A stretch of 64,000 bases of DNA from Chaetomium olivaceum (GCA_039881045.1 JAYWVB010000006.1:806001-870000), one strand, 5' to 3'; shown: positions 21,226-32,994, numbered from the stretch's first letter. Notes: generated from the sequence alone by a model not told the origin. A program made the numbers and translations.

Positions 21226-23591
21226 TCAAACCCCCCTCTCCACCCAAGACCTCACAATCCCCCTATTACTCTCCTCATACACCCTCATCTCCACCCGCTC
21301 CCCATCATCCTCATCACGCACCACCACAGTATCGGCTTGCACAAACTTCCATCTCGGCTTCGGCTTCTCACAGACAATCTGCCGCCACTCCTCGTACACC
21401 CCCTACCGCACCACAACGGCTCATAGAGCTCTACAAGCGTCAACATCAGCGGTGCAGCGCCAGATGTGCAAACGGGTGAGATAATGCCCCAGGGCGGGCT
21501 TGCCGTGTGACGCGAACTTGTCACGGTCGACGTGGACCGTGAGCCGAGCCTCAGTAGGGTCATGAGTAACGCGGATGACGCCGGAGCCGTGTTGGAGGAG
21601 GTTTTGAGGATGGAGAAATGGGCCTGGGGGCGGGAGAGGGTTAGTTGGAGGGGTCGGGATTGGGTAGGCCGTATAAGCTAGCGGGTACTGTACCTGGTGG
21701 TGGACTTGGCCCCATGCTTGGCTTTCGACGTTGTAGTGCTCCAGCGCCTGAAGGCCGTCGACGCCGATGTTCAGATAGGTGGTGTAAAGGACTGCATGTA
21801 AGGGTTAGCGCAGTTACTGATTCACATTTGCTGTGGTGTGAACCTACGATCGTCAGCTGTGACTTCGCTATCATCGTATAGCCAAAGATTTCCAGCAACT
21901 TCTTGTCATCCATGAGGTATTCCGAGATCAGGATGGCTCGGCACTTCCACCGTCCCCGCCAGCTTTCCAAAGACGCTTCCCCATGTCTGACCGGAAAGGT
22001 AGTGCGATGATGCGGGTTTTCCGGTGATGGGACTGATTGTGGGTGGTTCTGTTGTCGAAATTGTAGATTCCTGGTGCGGTTTACTGAGGAGCTTTCCTGT
22101 TCCGTGACCAAGGAGCTCGTGGATAGCGGTGGTAATGTATCTGACCGTGTGCGTGCTCCTTGAAGCGCTTCAGCTCCGACGGAAGAACCCAATAGCACGG
22201 CAGCTCGGGGTTGTTGTTGGCACTGAGGACGATTCGCAAGCACAACATTTTTGAAGCCGCAGGTTTCTCGAATATATTCGTACTAAGCTCCTCGTTAGCC
22301 TTTTCTCCCAGGGAGAAATTTACAACTTACGTTGGGAAGATTAGCGGCCTCAAAGACGATGCTAGCGCACACGGCAATCGCTAAAATAATCTGTTAGTAT
22401 TTTGGTACTTAACACAATGGCTGGTGAACTGACCATGAACGCTGGTGAAGTCGGGAGCCTCGAACAGGCTCTTCTCAAATGGACCTTTGCCGTCATTCAC
22501 ATCTTCAACAGCCCACGGGAGTTGCTGAATGATGGACGCTGAACTGTCAACCAAGCGCTTCAGTCTAGACACCTCTTCCGGGTCGGCGATGCCCACCATG
22601 GCCTCCCACTCAGACCTGATTCCAGCCGGGTCGCGGTAAGGCTCTATAAAGCCAATTAGGTGTTCTACTCTCGCAGATACATCCGTGACCCATTCCTTCT
22701 GTGACTCCTGAAAAGCTTCCAAGCTACCAGTGCGAAAGCATTCGATGTAGTGTGTCAAAATCTGGACTTGCTTGCCGTTGCTGGCATATTCTTTCGCTTT
22801 CTCCAGAGCAAAACAGACCTTGGATAGTTCTTCGGCGTGATCGCCTCTGACGAGAAAGATGTCATTGGCGAGCTTGTGGGGACTGTTGTCGGGAGTAGGA
22901 GTCTCGGCAGAAGCCTGTAACAGCTGGTAGACGGGCTTGCCCTCCCGAAGCAGCTTCCGGACCCGAGTATTCTCTGGTCCTATTGAGCGCTGTTCCATCA
23001 GCTCGGACACTTTGGCGATGTCTTGTTGGGAGACGTGTTCGGCGCCTGGATAATAAGCCGATTGCGCGTTTTTGCTGGGATATCCAAGACTGAACGGCGG
23101 GACTGACAACAACGGTCCGATGATCTTGTCCAGTCTGTCCTTGGTCTTCGAGGAGATGGCTGCGATCTTGTACAGAGTCTCGGTGGACAAGTCGGGGACA
23201 AACTTTTGATCACCTTCACCCTGTTTATTATCAGCGCTAGCGACTAAATCTGCGGCGTCAAACTTACGTAGTAGTTGCCCAGGTTGCATAGGAATGTGGC
23301 AGCATACTCCAGGAAAGCTTCCAGCTCTTCGGGGAGGACGTCGCATTGCTTCACCAGGGCGTCCCAATCTCCACTGCACGCATGATGGAGGTCAATGATG
23401 AAGTCGAAAATGTCTAGGCTTTCCGAGGACACCTGCCGCATGACAATTCTGCTTCCATGCCAGGCCGCCCTCGCCATGTAGTGCGCATAGAATTTCTCGC
23501 GCGGTTTGAGGGCGTCAAAGATTGGCTTGACGACGAGCTGGTGGACGACGGCGCCTGGAGAGGGGGTATGGGAGCTCGCGGTAAGGGACAT
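21226..23591 (-). pseudogene. Dipeptidyl peptidase III (M49 metallopeptidase), decayed
   Basis: The 5' half is clean: start at 23591, first intron between 23268 and 23220, then long conserved M49 sequence (YIECFRTGSLEAFQESQKEW, IGFIEPYRDPAGIRSEWEAMV) and two further good introns to about 22230. The 3' half carries the zinc motif HELLGH (near 22117), VFGKLAGTVE, the LNIGVDGLQALEHYNVE block and the HIWRCTADV end. These fall in different frames, separated by small indels (near 22228, 22155, 21943, 21880 and 21610) and terminal stops. DPP III releases dipeptides from peptide N-termini in the cytosol. The lesions are not all in homopolymers, so genuine decay is likely. Confidence 0.82.
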
Positions 23592-23757
23592 GTTGTTTAA
23601 TGACGGAATTGAAGATTGTTGTAGAGGAAGAAAGAGTTTGAGATGGCGAAGCTACACGTGGTTCGTGCCCTTTAAAAAAGGCAATGACAATGAACATGTA
23701 GGATGGAATGTTCAACTTTAACAAAGGAACCCAGCATAAAAGTCGAAAAGAGTTGGC

Positions 23758-23892
23758 CTTACAACAGCAGGAATCGAACGAAAAGGATTGTGCCTGTCCA
23801 GCAGGCCTTGCAGTACTTCGCAAGGGGCGTTGGTCAGGTAGGTACACACTCCTACCACTGCACCAGGAACTGTTTGCAGTGGCTGTTGTAAG
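23758..23892 (-). ncRNA. tRNA-derived element with A/B boxes and terminal inverted repeat
   Basis: A 135-bp segment bounded by perfect 10-bp inverted repeats, CTTACAACAG (23758-23767) and CTGTTGTAAG (23883-23892). On the minus strand it has an A-box-like TGGTGCAGTGG (23865-23855), a B-box-like GTTCGATTCC (23779-23770), a hairpin CCTTGC..GCAAGG between them and TTTT runs just downstream (minus strand, near 23749 and 23740). The D-arm-like part is tRNA-like but the T stem does not pair. It is therefore a degenerate tRNA, a SINE copy or a Pol III RNA, not a normal tRNA gene. Confidence 0.45.
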
Positions 23893-26565
23893 TTAACTCC
23901 AACAACGCAATTTAGGTATATAGTCTGGGTTTCGTCATGGCCACTCGTTGCCTAATTTATTTACTCCCGGTAGAGCAACAATGGAACCCAAAACCCCGAT
24001 CCGAGTCGAACAATCTTAAATCACCACTGGCAGCACACGCAGCTTCGCCAGTGCCTCGTCCACCACCCCCTTCACATCCTATGTCCAAACCTCGTGTGAA
24101 GCGCTCGGTAACCTCGTTGCCAAACTTCTCTGGATTTATTGTGACTTCCTCATCCCACCACTGAAACAAATCGGGGCCAACGTTGCGTTGTGGTTGCTGG
24201 CTGTTGGTTGTTGGAAAGGTGGCCCGTAAAACAGCTATTTCACCACCCTAAAATCGACATTACTAACTACCCTTTCCTTCTTCGGAACTGAGCAGTTGCC
24301 GCCTTAGCCTGAGCCAGACTGAGCCAGACTGATCGAGAGGGTCACTGTTCTGGGCTGCCTCGGCTGTATTTACCAGGGTCTAAAATGACCGTGGAGTCGT
24401 GAGGACCTAGCTTTGGGGCCTGCGCCACCACCATCAACACCTAGCCGCGATTTTCTTTACTCCAACGACAGCAGAGAAAAAAACCTGCAGTTTTAACACG
24501 TTGATAAAACATGTAGTATTTGCAGTCCGAAAGTCTTGCGGTAGACCTTTCTAGCATCTCTAAACTCGTTGCGCTTAGGTTGATTGTCCATTTTCTTTTC
24601 AAACAAACAACCTATCATTACAGACACTTCTTTCACAGAAATGCAATTAATATGACCAGATAGTGCAGCATAGACTATCATGGTTCAGTGCTATAACTTG
24701 TAATACCAAATTGACCACGACGATCAAACCCAGGGCGCTCATGGACAAGCCCCTGACCGCGACGACCAAGGTCACTCCGGGACCAGGCTTGGGAGCTAGA
24801 CAATCTGCTCCGCAAACTCAGATCTGTCAGCCTGCTATATCATAGTTATAGGCATCTTAATAGGCTTGGTGGGATTGACGAGGCGGAACCGCTATGAAAA
24901 CAAACGCCCGAGGTCATAAAAATCTCTCGTATATTCACAAGAGTTTCTCCAAGTTGCTTCAGCACACCCGAGGCTTACGCTCTCTGATGAGAGGCGTTTA
25001 TCTACAAAGGTAATTGCGTATGGGGCCATAATGGCGTGTCGGATTTCTTCAGCTCCTAGGTTCTATTTGTCCCGGACCTAAGATTTGGCGTAGTGGTATC
25101 TGCGAATACGGCGGTAATTTTTATTTTTTAGGTGACGCGGTTATTTGAAATCTTGTTGAAGATAGATTGGGAACTTCTAAGGGCCAAAGGTGGGATTAGG
25201 AGGCAAAGTAGGTACCTATTACAGCACCCCCTCAGGTTGTATCAACTCAAGGCTAATATTTTCCATCTAGGTGGACAGAACTCTTCGACATTGCTACTGT
25301 AAAACGCGAAACAGTTTCCAAGACACTCGATCCCAACCTCCCTCATTCAACCTTGCAAAGGGCTCTACTGCTGGAGAGCTACATTGGGACATACTTCCAC
25401 CCCGCTACAAGGGGATAAAGCTAGAACTAGAGAGCTCTGCAACAGCGTAGAAGAAGCCGCGGGTTGGGTTTATTGCACTCCGTCCGAATGCCAGCTGGAC
25501 CATTAGGTGCGCGTTTGAGTACGTATTAGGAGATTATTGGTTTGTGGAGTGCAACCCTGTTTACAATCCTGCAACGCCTGTTTAGAGGAATCAAACCGTA
25601 CGGGTTAAGTTAAGGCCTGATGGGCAGGTTTTGTCTCGCTAGAACTCCTCGCTATTTCATCTAAAAGTTTAATACCCGCTAGGCAAAGATGGTGGCTAGC
25701 TTACATTTATGATATCTCGAGATGAAGAATTGATGACAAGTTCTGATAATATGAGAGTTTTTATAAACGCCCGTAGAGAAATGTACCGCTGGTCTGGTAG
25801 TGTTGCAATATGAAAGTGTATATAAGTTAGATTCGGCAATAAGGAGGTTGTATTGCGAGTATATTATGGATGGACCATACTCCGGGCTAGACTCGGAGCT
25901 TCTGGTTTGCGTTACTGAAATTTGAGGAAGGACGGTCTTTCGCACTAAGTATCTCTCTATCTTAATGGATCTCTCAAGCCTAGGGACATGGGTACGGGAT
26001 GTAAAGTCTAGATTTTATCGCCGTTTTGGTCTAAAGGTGGATGCTGCTAAATTCATTTTGCTGTTGATTACCTGGGTGGGAACTAGGCTACCTATTAGAT
26101 AAAAGAGGAGTTTTGGATGACGTCTCTTGATGTGTGGTTAACGCGCTGATATTGAATGATGTTAAAAGGTTGAGTTGTGAGAGGACGTGCTCTAGATTTG
26201 TACGTGCTGAAGACTTGCTCAGCGGGGGATCTTATAGTGGTAGGTAAGCCACTTTTGAGCGAGGCAAAGAGTTAGCTATTTGTTCTGGACGCCTGAGAAT
26301 CTCCTGCTCCGCTCGATCATGCTGCCTTGCATGCTCTTTGACGGCTGGACTGCTGCACGGTGGTTGGACAAGTCAGGTGATGCATCGTGCGACAACATCG
26401 CAACCGCCCCCTTTTGACATCAACAAATACCTTCAAAATGAAGTCAACCATACGAGAAAATGAAGCTCTATAAATTATTTGAGATTTAGAAGGTTGGTGA
26501 TTCAGGTTCCCGCTTTACCAACAAACGGAGAGATAGCGATCGTCCGCACGGCAAGAGCAGAGATC
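23893..26565. other. Gene-poor, AT-richer region
   Basis: About 2.7 kb without any ORF showing protein-like composition. AT content rises from about 24.5 kb. It may contain old, mutated repeat remains, but I see no LTR, terminal repeat or transposase motif. A short CTGAGCCAGA direct repeat occurs near 24308-24330. It includes the 3' flank of the chimeric transcription factor gene. Confidence 0.5.
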
Positions 26566-29419
26566 TCAAAGGGTCATTGTCAGCCATTCCCACTCCCGGG
26601 ACCTGTGGTCGGTTTCCGTAATCTCTCCAATCAACATGTCTAAATTCACCGGCTCGGGGCTTAGGCCGACGTCGGCTGGTAGCCCATGACCAGGTGAAAT
26701 GTGATCTGCGTTGCCACCAAAGACATCCTCTCGGTAGAAGTTACTTGAAGGCACGTCCAACTCACTTGCCTCAGCGTCAAACCCGAAGGAATCGAGGCCA
26801 AAGGCAATCGCCGGGTGTGTGATCTCCAATAGGGATTGCTCATGAAAGATTCCCTGTGAGGCAGATCCCTGAGCGACCTGAGTGGCTGCGCTGTCTTCGT
26901 GGTGAACTAGTGATATTGTACTACTGGATGCGTTGATAAATGAGCTGAGGCCCCCCTCGTCCTGCTCCATCGCCACTGTCCTGAACGGTTCGGATGCGCT
27001 TCCGCTAGGATTTTGCTCCGGAGTTGTGGTATGCAGATCCGGTTGAGCGAGACTCGGAGATGCCGTGGGTCTCGCAACGTCGCCATCCACGATGTTTTCC
27101 GCCGGGGTTCCCCGATGCATTGTCTGGGCGCTCCCCCTTTGAGCACCCGAAGAGGAGTCTCCAGACGAAACGATGCGTCGGTTCAGGCGGAAGTACTCGA
27201 ACATCGAGTCCATACCCACGCGGAGAACTTCCTGTACAGCTGCGTCTGAAACTCCTTGCCTCACCAGAAGCCCATTGGCTTCAAGCTCTTCACGCAAGAT
27301 GGAAACGCCATCCCTCTGACTGAACTCACGTATTAGACAGAAGTCTTCGGACTGATCGGAATCGACATAAATTGATGTTGGCGGGGGTCTTCCTGGAAAG
27401 ACGATGCTCCACATCGCGAGCCACTGATCTTCAACCGACCCTAAGACTTTGCGAGAGAGCTGTTTGCTTTGTTGGTGTGTGATCCCCTCCAGCTTCGCAG
27501 ATACCCCCCTGGTACACGTAGCAAATAGCACATGCCTGTCGTAGTCTTGCCCGTTCGGGAAGATCTGAAAGCACCGATGACAGTAGAAGTCGGGTGTGTG
27601 CCGTCTGGCCAAGTGCTGTTTCACGTAGCTAATTGTCGTTATCTTCTTAAGAAAGCATTCCCAATGCTTCGCGGGATCTGATTTCCAGAAAGGACAGGCT
27701 AGGAACCTCGGCCGTGGGCAGTTCTCGATGCTAGATTTCCTGGTCTTTTTGCCTGAGTGCCTGCCATCATATTCGTCTTCATCCTTTTGGCGCCTGCGCC
27801 TTCGATTGGTAGCTGACTCTGTGGCTGAGCTTGAGCTACTTGGTGTCGCAGTAGAGGCGGTACTAGATGTCGCATTATCGCCTCTGCTAGTGCTCGTTTG
27901 ATCGCAATCTCCTGGGGAGGCATTTTCGGATTGATAAGCAACGACAATTCGTCGCAAAACCTGCCTGAATATCTGGGATGCGGTGCTGGAGCAATCGGGT
28001 TTCGTGAGTTGCTCGGAGTCGGTGGAGAGAGATAATATCTCAACGCTTGGGGAGCTGCCGACTGATGAGGGCGCCGATTGTGGAGAAATAGAGCCCCGAG
28101 CTGGCAGCGTCAGCAGGTATTACCGAGAATATGGGAATGAAGGAAGACATATTACCGCTATCGTTCAATGCCATACGCTCTTTAATACCGTGAAGAAGCC
28201 GAGGGAGACCCATGAACCGGGAGTATGCGGGATGAGCACGAATTTCTTCACCGCAAGCAACGAGGTCCGAAGGCGTGTATTGCAGACGCCCTCCCCTGTC
28301 GCCAACCGGATCGAGACTAGGGCCTTCCGCCGTGTCCTTTTGCTCCCACAAGTCCATCTTGTCTGCCAGAGACATGAGTTCACGGGGTTGTTGGGAAGCC
28401 GAGGATTCTGGACTTTCGGCGTTGAGCAAAAGCTCAACGCGGCCAACAATAACCCTGAGACCTCACGTCAGAATTGCAATGCTGTAGCTTGGGACAGGAT
28501 ATACCTCTGAAAGGCTTTGATATAGCCCCCCATACTCAGACAGGGCCTCAGGGGGATATCGCGAAGAGTGGCAGAAAGGCCATAGATCAGGGTGGTAAGT
28601 ATTTCAGTAATGCTATGCCTGTCCATCTGGGTAATGTGCGGCAGGAGATTGTCGTAAATGTCCTGACAAATTCCATGGACGTGCTGGTTTTGTGCGTAAC
28701 GTTCGGAGGTAGCTTCGTGGGAAGTGGGCTCCAGCACGACGACTCCCGGCTCAGAGGTCTTCCTCGCTTCTTGGTGAGGTGGATCTTGTTTGACAAGAAG
28801 TCCGGCCCCTCCGCCGGCCTCGGGTTGTTTCTCCCGTCCTCCTGTGTGAGCCTTAGCAGAAACGTGCTGCACTGCTGGCCTTTTCGTGTTAATAGGCCTC
28901 CGTGAGGTACTGCTCCGGTTTCTCTTCCTGAGTACGTCTGTCTTCAAACTGAGGGGTCTAACTACGCCGTGGAGTTTGAGGAACAAGCCACAAGCGTTGC
29001 AGAGCGGATTCCCATCGGGGTCTCGACGCCACAACGGTGTAGTTTGTGTGAAGCAATTGGAGCATGTCGTTGGTGCCTCGTTGGGTGACTTGCTATTTCC
29101 ACCTTGTTCGCCGGTTGATGAAGATAAGTAGCCTAACGCGATTGGCGAGGTACGTGCCTTGGAAGGCGAGATTGAGAAATCCGCTTTGAAAGGTAGACCT
29201 GAGAGGGTGAACAAGGAGTCAAGTTTTTCTGTCGTGACGGTTTAGCTGGGATTGCGCGTCAGGCGGCGAGTTTGAATTCGGTGTCATACGCTCTGCTTCC
29301 TGGCTCGTACAAAGGTGTTCGCCCATCAAAGATATTTCGACTTGTCGATCACATGTCGAGCATTTTACAGTCGGCATGAAGGTCGACTCTCTTGGCATGG
29401 TAGCCATCTTCGCTTCCAA
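26566..29419 (-). CDS. Chimeric transcription factor: LIM-protein-like N-terminus, GATA finger, C2H2 domain
   Basis: Four exons with closing phases, 29290-29419, 28505-29228, 28156-28454, 26566-28100, give 895 residues. Exon 1 (ESTFMPTVKCSTCDRQVEIS) resembles the conserved start of fungal LIM proteins. Residues about 99-123 form a C-x2-C-x17-C-x2-C GATA finger (TTPLWRRDPDGNPLCNACGL) of AreA/NIT2 type, with a basic tail. Residues about 520-580 form the atypical C2H2 domain common in fungi (VKQHLARRHTPDFYCHRCF), preceded by an Arg-rich NLS (NRRRRRQK). The acidic C-terminus may activate transcription. Introns 2 and 3 (50 and 55 nt) have CTGAC branch points. Joining exon 1 is less certain than joining GATA to C2H2. 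It would act in the nucleus. Alternatively these are two adjacent genes. Confidence 0.65.
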
Positions 29420-29426
29420 ATCCGTG

Positions 29427-29859
29427 CTATCGCTTCGTGAAGGCGAGCATGGACGCGCTGTAGCTTCTCAGTATGTGGGTACTGAAGAGATCCAGTTTCG
29501 ATGACCGCTGGCCCGGTATGGTAATAGTGTCGATGCGTTGCTCCACAGTGTAGAAGAAGATGTTGGGTCCAAAGCTGGGGGAGTTCGAGGCCTCCTCGGC
29601 AAATGATCCAGCCAAGCCCACCGTTGTGCTGTTGCACATCATTGGCGAGAAATTGGCTGCCCCTGAATGGTCAGTCGTTGCGGAAATGTGCCTCAAAACT
29701 GACCAACCACATTGAACAACACATTCGTGTCCACAAACCACTGCCCATAGGCTGTGTTCATCAAGATGGCCATGCTCAAGGGTGGAATGACTTCCGTTAG
29801 GCTTGTGCAGTAGACGTTGCCCCTTTTCTGGGGGATCCAAACCAGCGGCAAAAGCGTGC
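29427..29859 (-). CDS. Hypothetical protein fragment
   Basis: Two minus-strand exons can be read: from 29859 (after a CACAG acceptor) to a GTCAGT donor near 29706, then from about 29664 to a stop at 29427. They give a protein-like sequence (LLPLVWIPQKRGNVYC, ILMNTAYGQWFVDTNV, FGPNIFFYTVEQRID). I do not recognise it and found no clear start. The stop is 8 bp upstream of the start of the chimeric transcription factor, so this may be a relic. The opposite strand also has an open frame, so confidence is low. Confidence 0.3.
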
Positions 29860-30094
29860 CTGTGCTGTGACATCAATGTGGATGGGAGAACAAGGTGGTA
29901 CATGAAAGAAACCAAGAGGAAAACAAACGCGAGTAAAAAAAGAATTTGCATAAAATCTTCTCATTCCCCGTGCTTGTAAAAAAATGCCTCCGTCGTGAAG
30001 ATTCGGAAAAGTATCTCCTGCGTTTCCATCGCCGAGTTCAAGAAGGAAGAGACCACAAATTGGGGCATGCTCGCGTAGTAAGTACTCTCCTTAG

Positions 30095-30626
30095 TGCACT
30101 GCAACGTTGAAGATACTGAAGCCGTCGACAGCGCGTACTTCGTCCAGGGAACGCTCCATAGGCGAAAGGGCAAGTCTGAAGCGGCGGAAGCAAGTTTTAT
30201 GGAAGCGCAAAATATGTGGATGGGGGCTGGCCAGATTATCAGGATGCACCCATTCTATGCGGCTTGCATATACAAAACTGGAGTGGTGTGTCTTGAGCAT
30301 ACCAAGGTGGAAGCGGCTATGTGAGTTGTCTCTTTTACCCAACCTAGCGGTGACCCGATCTTGATAACTTCTTTCTGCGCTCTAGCAAACATCTTCGCGA
30401 TTCCATCGAAATCACAAAGTTCTTTGCCAAGATCAGGCCGGTTGAGTATGCGCGTGGCTTACTGAAACTGGCCAAGGCGTTGGTGCAGGATTCATCTCAC
30501 AATGCCGCTGAGGCGAGAAAGCTCAGAGACGAGGCGGCGGCTTTCCTCCTGCAAGGGGACCCGAACCTGGTCGAGTACATTTCTGAAGCCTACATTGATA
30601 CGTTGGTGCCTATCTTTTGGCGGTAA
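30095..30626 (+). CDS. TPR-repeat protein, C-terminal fragment
   Basis: Two exons, 30095-30320 and 30386-30626, with an acceptor before the first and a clean GTGAGT..CTCTAG intron, encode a helical repeat tail (GTLHRRKGKSEAAEASFMEA, KTGVVCLEHTKVEAAIKHL, EYARGLLKLAKAL). It ends like fungal TPR proteins (YIDTLVPIFWR). No NB-ARC, NACHT or start exon was found upstream. Upstream sequence around 29990-30075 reads as protein in more than one frame. Probably a truncated remnant of a larger TPR gene. Confidence 0.45.
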
Positions 30627-31374
30627 TGCATGGGAGAGGTTTTAGTTGTAGTTGGGTAGCTGGCGCTGGGGTTATTGCCAGGCATTGTCTTTTCCTACTT
30701 TCTAATATCCGCGCTTGTTGACAGTCATTTGTGAATTCTGGGCACCCGACTTTGCCCCTGACGATGACCAGACTTGCCCACCAAAACCGAACTTTGTTCT
30801 CTCGCCGGAGTTTGGCTGCCTGCACAAACCAGAGCATCATCCGAGATTCGCGACTTGAACAAACGTGATCTGGTCCAAAAACCCACTTTGGCTTGATCAT
30901 TGTTCGGATCAGCGGCCAAAAGCCGGTCTGCTGCGCCGTACCGAGGCCGCCCCCGGAGACCCAAGTCGGCCCCCTAGACAATTGAAGGTATGAACAGCCG
31001 GCGATTCAGCTAAATCACGGCCGCGGCCGTCGTAAGCGGCCCGTCAATCAAGCAAAAATGAAACTGGGAGTAGAAAGCCATTGTTATCCGCTCAACCTCC
31101 ACAGGGGCATGTTTAAATGCTGTGTCCTAGCCTCGTATTCCTTCGACTCTTCAGACAACGACCACTATTATATACTTATACATTAAAAGCATTCTTTGAT
31201 TTGACTATAATTAATAACCCGGACCCCTAACTTGGCCATCATACGAACCGTCACCAACCAACCTTGACTATCAAGGTCTGGCAACACACCAACCGCCACA
31301 ACAAAAAGAAAAAGAAAAAAACACAAACAAAACTTCCACGGTCTATCCGCGAGCGGCATAACCCCCCACCGAAA
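30627..31374. other. Intergenic
   Basis: No gene seen. An A-rich tract (31300-31335) directly precedes the next start codon. Confidence 0.5.
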
Positions 31375-32468
31375 ATGCCTCTCGCCAACACTCTCCCCAC
31401 CGGCTCCAAGCCCAGCACGCCCGGCCTAGCCCCTTCCCACATCACCCGCGTGACCCTCGCCAACGGCTACCGCGCCTACCACCCCGAGGACACCTCTAGC
31501 AAGCCCAAACAAAAGAAAACAGTCCGCTTCGTCAAGGGCCACACCACCATCCCCAACATCCCCTACTCCCAGCTCGTCGCCCCCGCCCCGGCCAACCACC
31601 GCCAGCACCCCACCCCAACCACCCCAACAACCACTCACTACACCACGCACGACGAACCCGCCCTAGACTCCGACCCAGACTCAGCCTCAGACTCCGAACC
31701 CGAAGAAGAAGAGGAAGAAGATGCATACACCACCCCGCCGATGACGCCGGCGCTGGCACGCAAGCACCTGCACAAGAAATTCGAGCGCCTCGCCCGCGAC
31801 GACGGCAGCAGCACCATCGCCTGGCGCAAGACACCGCGGTACCGCGGCAGCGGGTTTGTGCAGGTGCTGGACAATCCGGTGGCGGAGGGCCTTGCGCTGG
31901 CGGGGGACAAGGGGTTGGGGCTGCCTTGTGATGCGTGGCGGGACTGGCAGGGGGGTCGGGAGACAGGGGGGGTTGCTGTTGTTGTTGCTGTGAGGGAGGG
32001 GGAGGAGATGGGGATTGAGATGGATGAGATGGTGGAGGAGGGGGGTGGGTGTGGGTGCGGAGTGAGAGTGGGAGGGAGAAGGGGTTGGGGATGAGGGATG
32101 TTGATGTTGGTGGGATGGGGGCGTGGAGGGGTGGGGAAGGGGGTTATGTGGTTACGGTGGTGGCTGCGGGTGGGAGGAAGGCGAGGTGGGGGAAAATTCG
32201 GGGTGGTGCTGGGAATGCGAAGGAGGAGGAGGAGGTGTCGGCGGATGATGAGAGCGGTACGCTGACGGAGGGCTCGGATTCGGAGGATGGGGATGAGTAT
32301 GACTTTGTGCACGACTTCTCGCTCGAGGAGGCTCAGGGGTGGGTGCCGGTGATGGTGGCGGAGGAGGACCAGGGAGACGACTGGATGTCCTTGACGGGTT
32401 CGTGGATCAAGATGGGGGATGCGCCCGGTGATGGGAAGAGGAGAGAGGAGAAGGTGGCTGCTGGTTGA
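31375..32468 (+). CDS. Unknown acidic protein with a frameshift in a G-run
   Basis: The start at 31375 fits better than the upstream ATG because the leader is a Lys-only A-rich tract. The N-terminal half has a conserved-looking core (KTVRFVKGHTTIPNIPYSQL), an acidic Asp/Ser/Glu stretch and KHLHKKFERLARDDGSSTIAW. The first frame ends at 32094 in Gly/Arg garbage. From about 32040 the protein-like frame is a different one, running to 32468 (GYVVTVVAAGGRKARWGK, YDFVHDFSLEEAQGWVPV). The switch falls in a G-rich run (about 32038-32046), so a one-base error or mutation is likely. I do not recognise the family. Confidence 0.55.
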
Positions 32469-32753
32469 CTGCTGGTCTGAATTGATTAGCAAAGGTTATT
32501 AAAGAGTAGATCCTCTCAACTTTTGAATGACAAAATGATAGGATTGGTTTGACTCAGCTGTTCGGAGGCCCAGTTGCTGCCGAGAAACCTAAGTTTACAG
32601 GTGACAGAATAGATCAGACCAACTCTGAGAGAATAGAGAAGTCGGTGACCGCTGCGAATGTCGCGAGCCCATTGTTGGGAGAAAAGAATGAGTGCAGTGA
32701 CAACCCCAAGCGCCCGGACTATATGTAGAAGTTCTTTCCTGCAAGTATTCAAC
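32469..32753. other. Short intergenic
   Basis: Nothing recognised. Confidence 0.4.
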
Positions 32754-32994
32754 GAGGACCACCGCCCAGCGGCAGTGGCTTAATTGGCACTGGCGGTGGT
32801 CCTCCCGCCCCGAGTTCTGAGCTGCCCAACCGCGTACCGGATTCATGCGGGAGGTTGCAGGTTCGAGCCATACTCGGGGCGCTTGAAAAAGAGTCAAGGG
32901 GGTCCGCCCCCTTCTCTTCGGTGAAAATCCCAGCGGGGGTTTCGTAGCCGGCCACCTCCCTTCGGGGGGCTGGCCGGTGAGCTTTTGCTTTTTT
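32754..32994 (+). ncRNA. Structured tRNA-like Pol III element candidate
   Basis: It starts with a perfect 13-bp inverted repeat (GAGGACCACCGCC at 32754, complement ending at 32804) whose loop carries an A-box-like TGGCTTAATTGG (32776-32787). A second perfect stem (GCCCCGAGT 32807-32815 with ACTCGGGGC 32872-32880) encloses a B box GGTTCGAGCC (32860-32869). A third hairpin, 32889-32918, has a TCCG loop. A fourth, 32948-32977, has a TTCG loop. T4 and T6 runs at 32983-32994 would terminate Pol III. No protein frame fits. It could be a tRNA-derived SINE copy or a discrete noncoding RNA gene. Confidence 0.55.

Noticed and set aside
29427..29951. Full 174-codon minus ORF beginning MQILFLLAFVFLL as a secreted protein
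   Set aside because: The signal-like start comes from an AT-rich intergenic stretch. Protein-like sequence in the middle is in a different frame, joined by introns, so only a low-confidence fragment is annotated.
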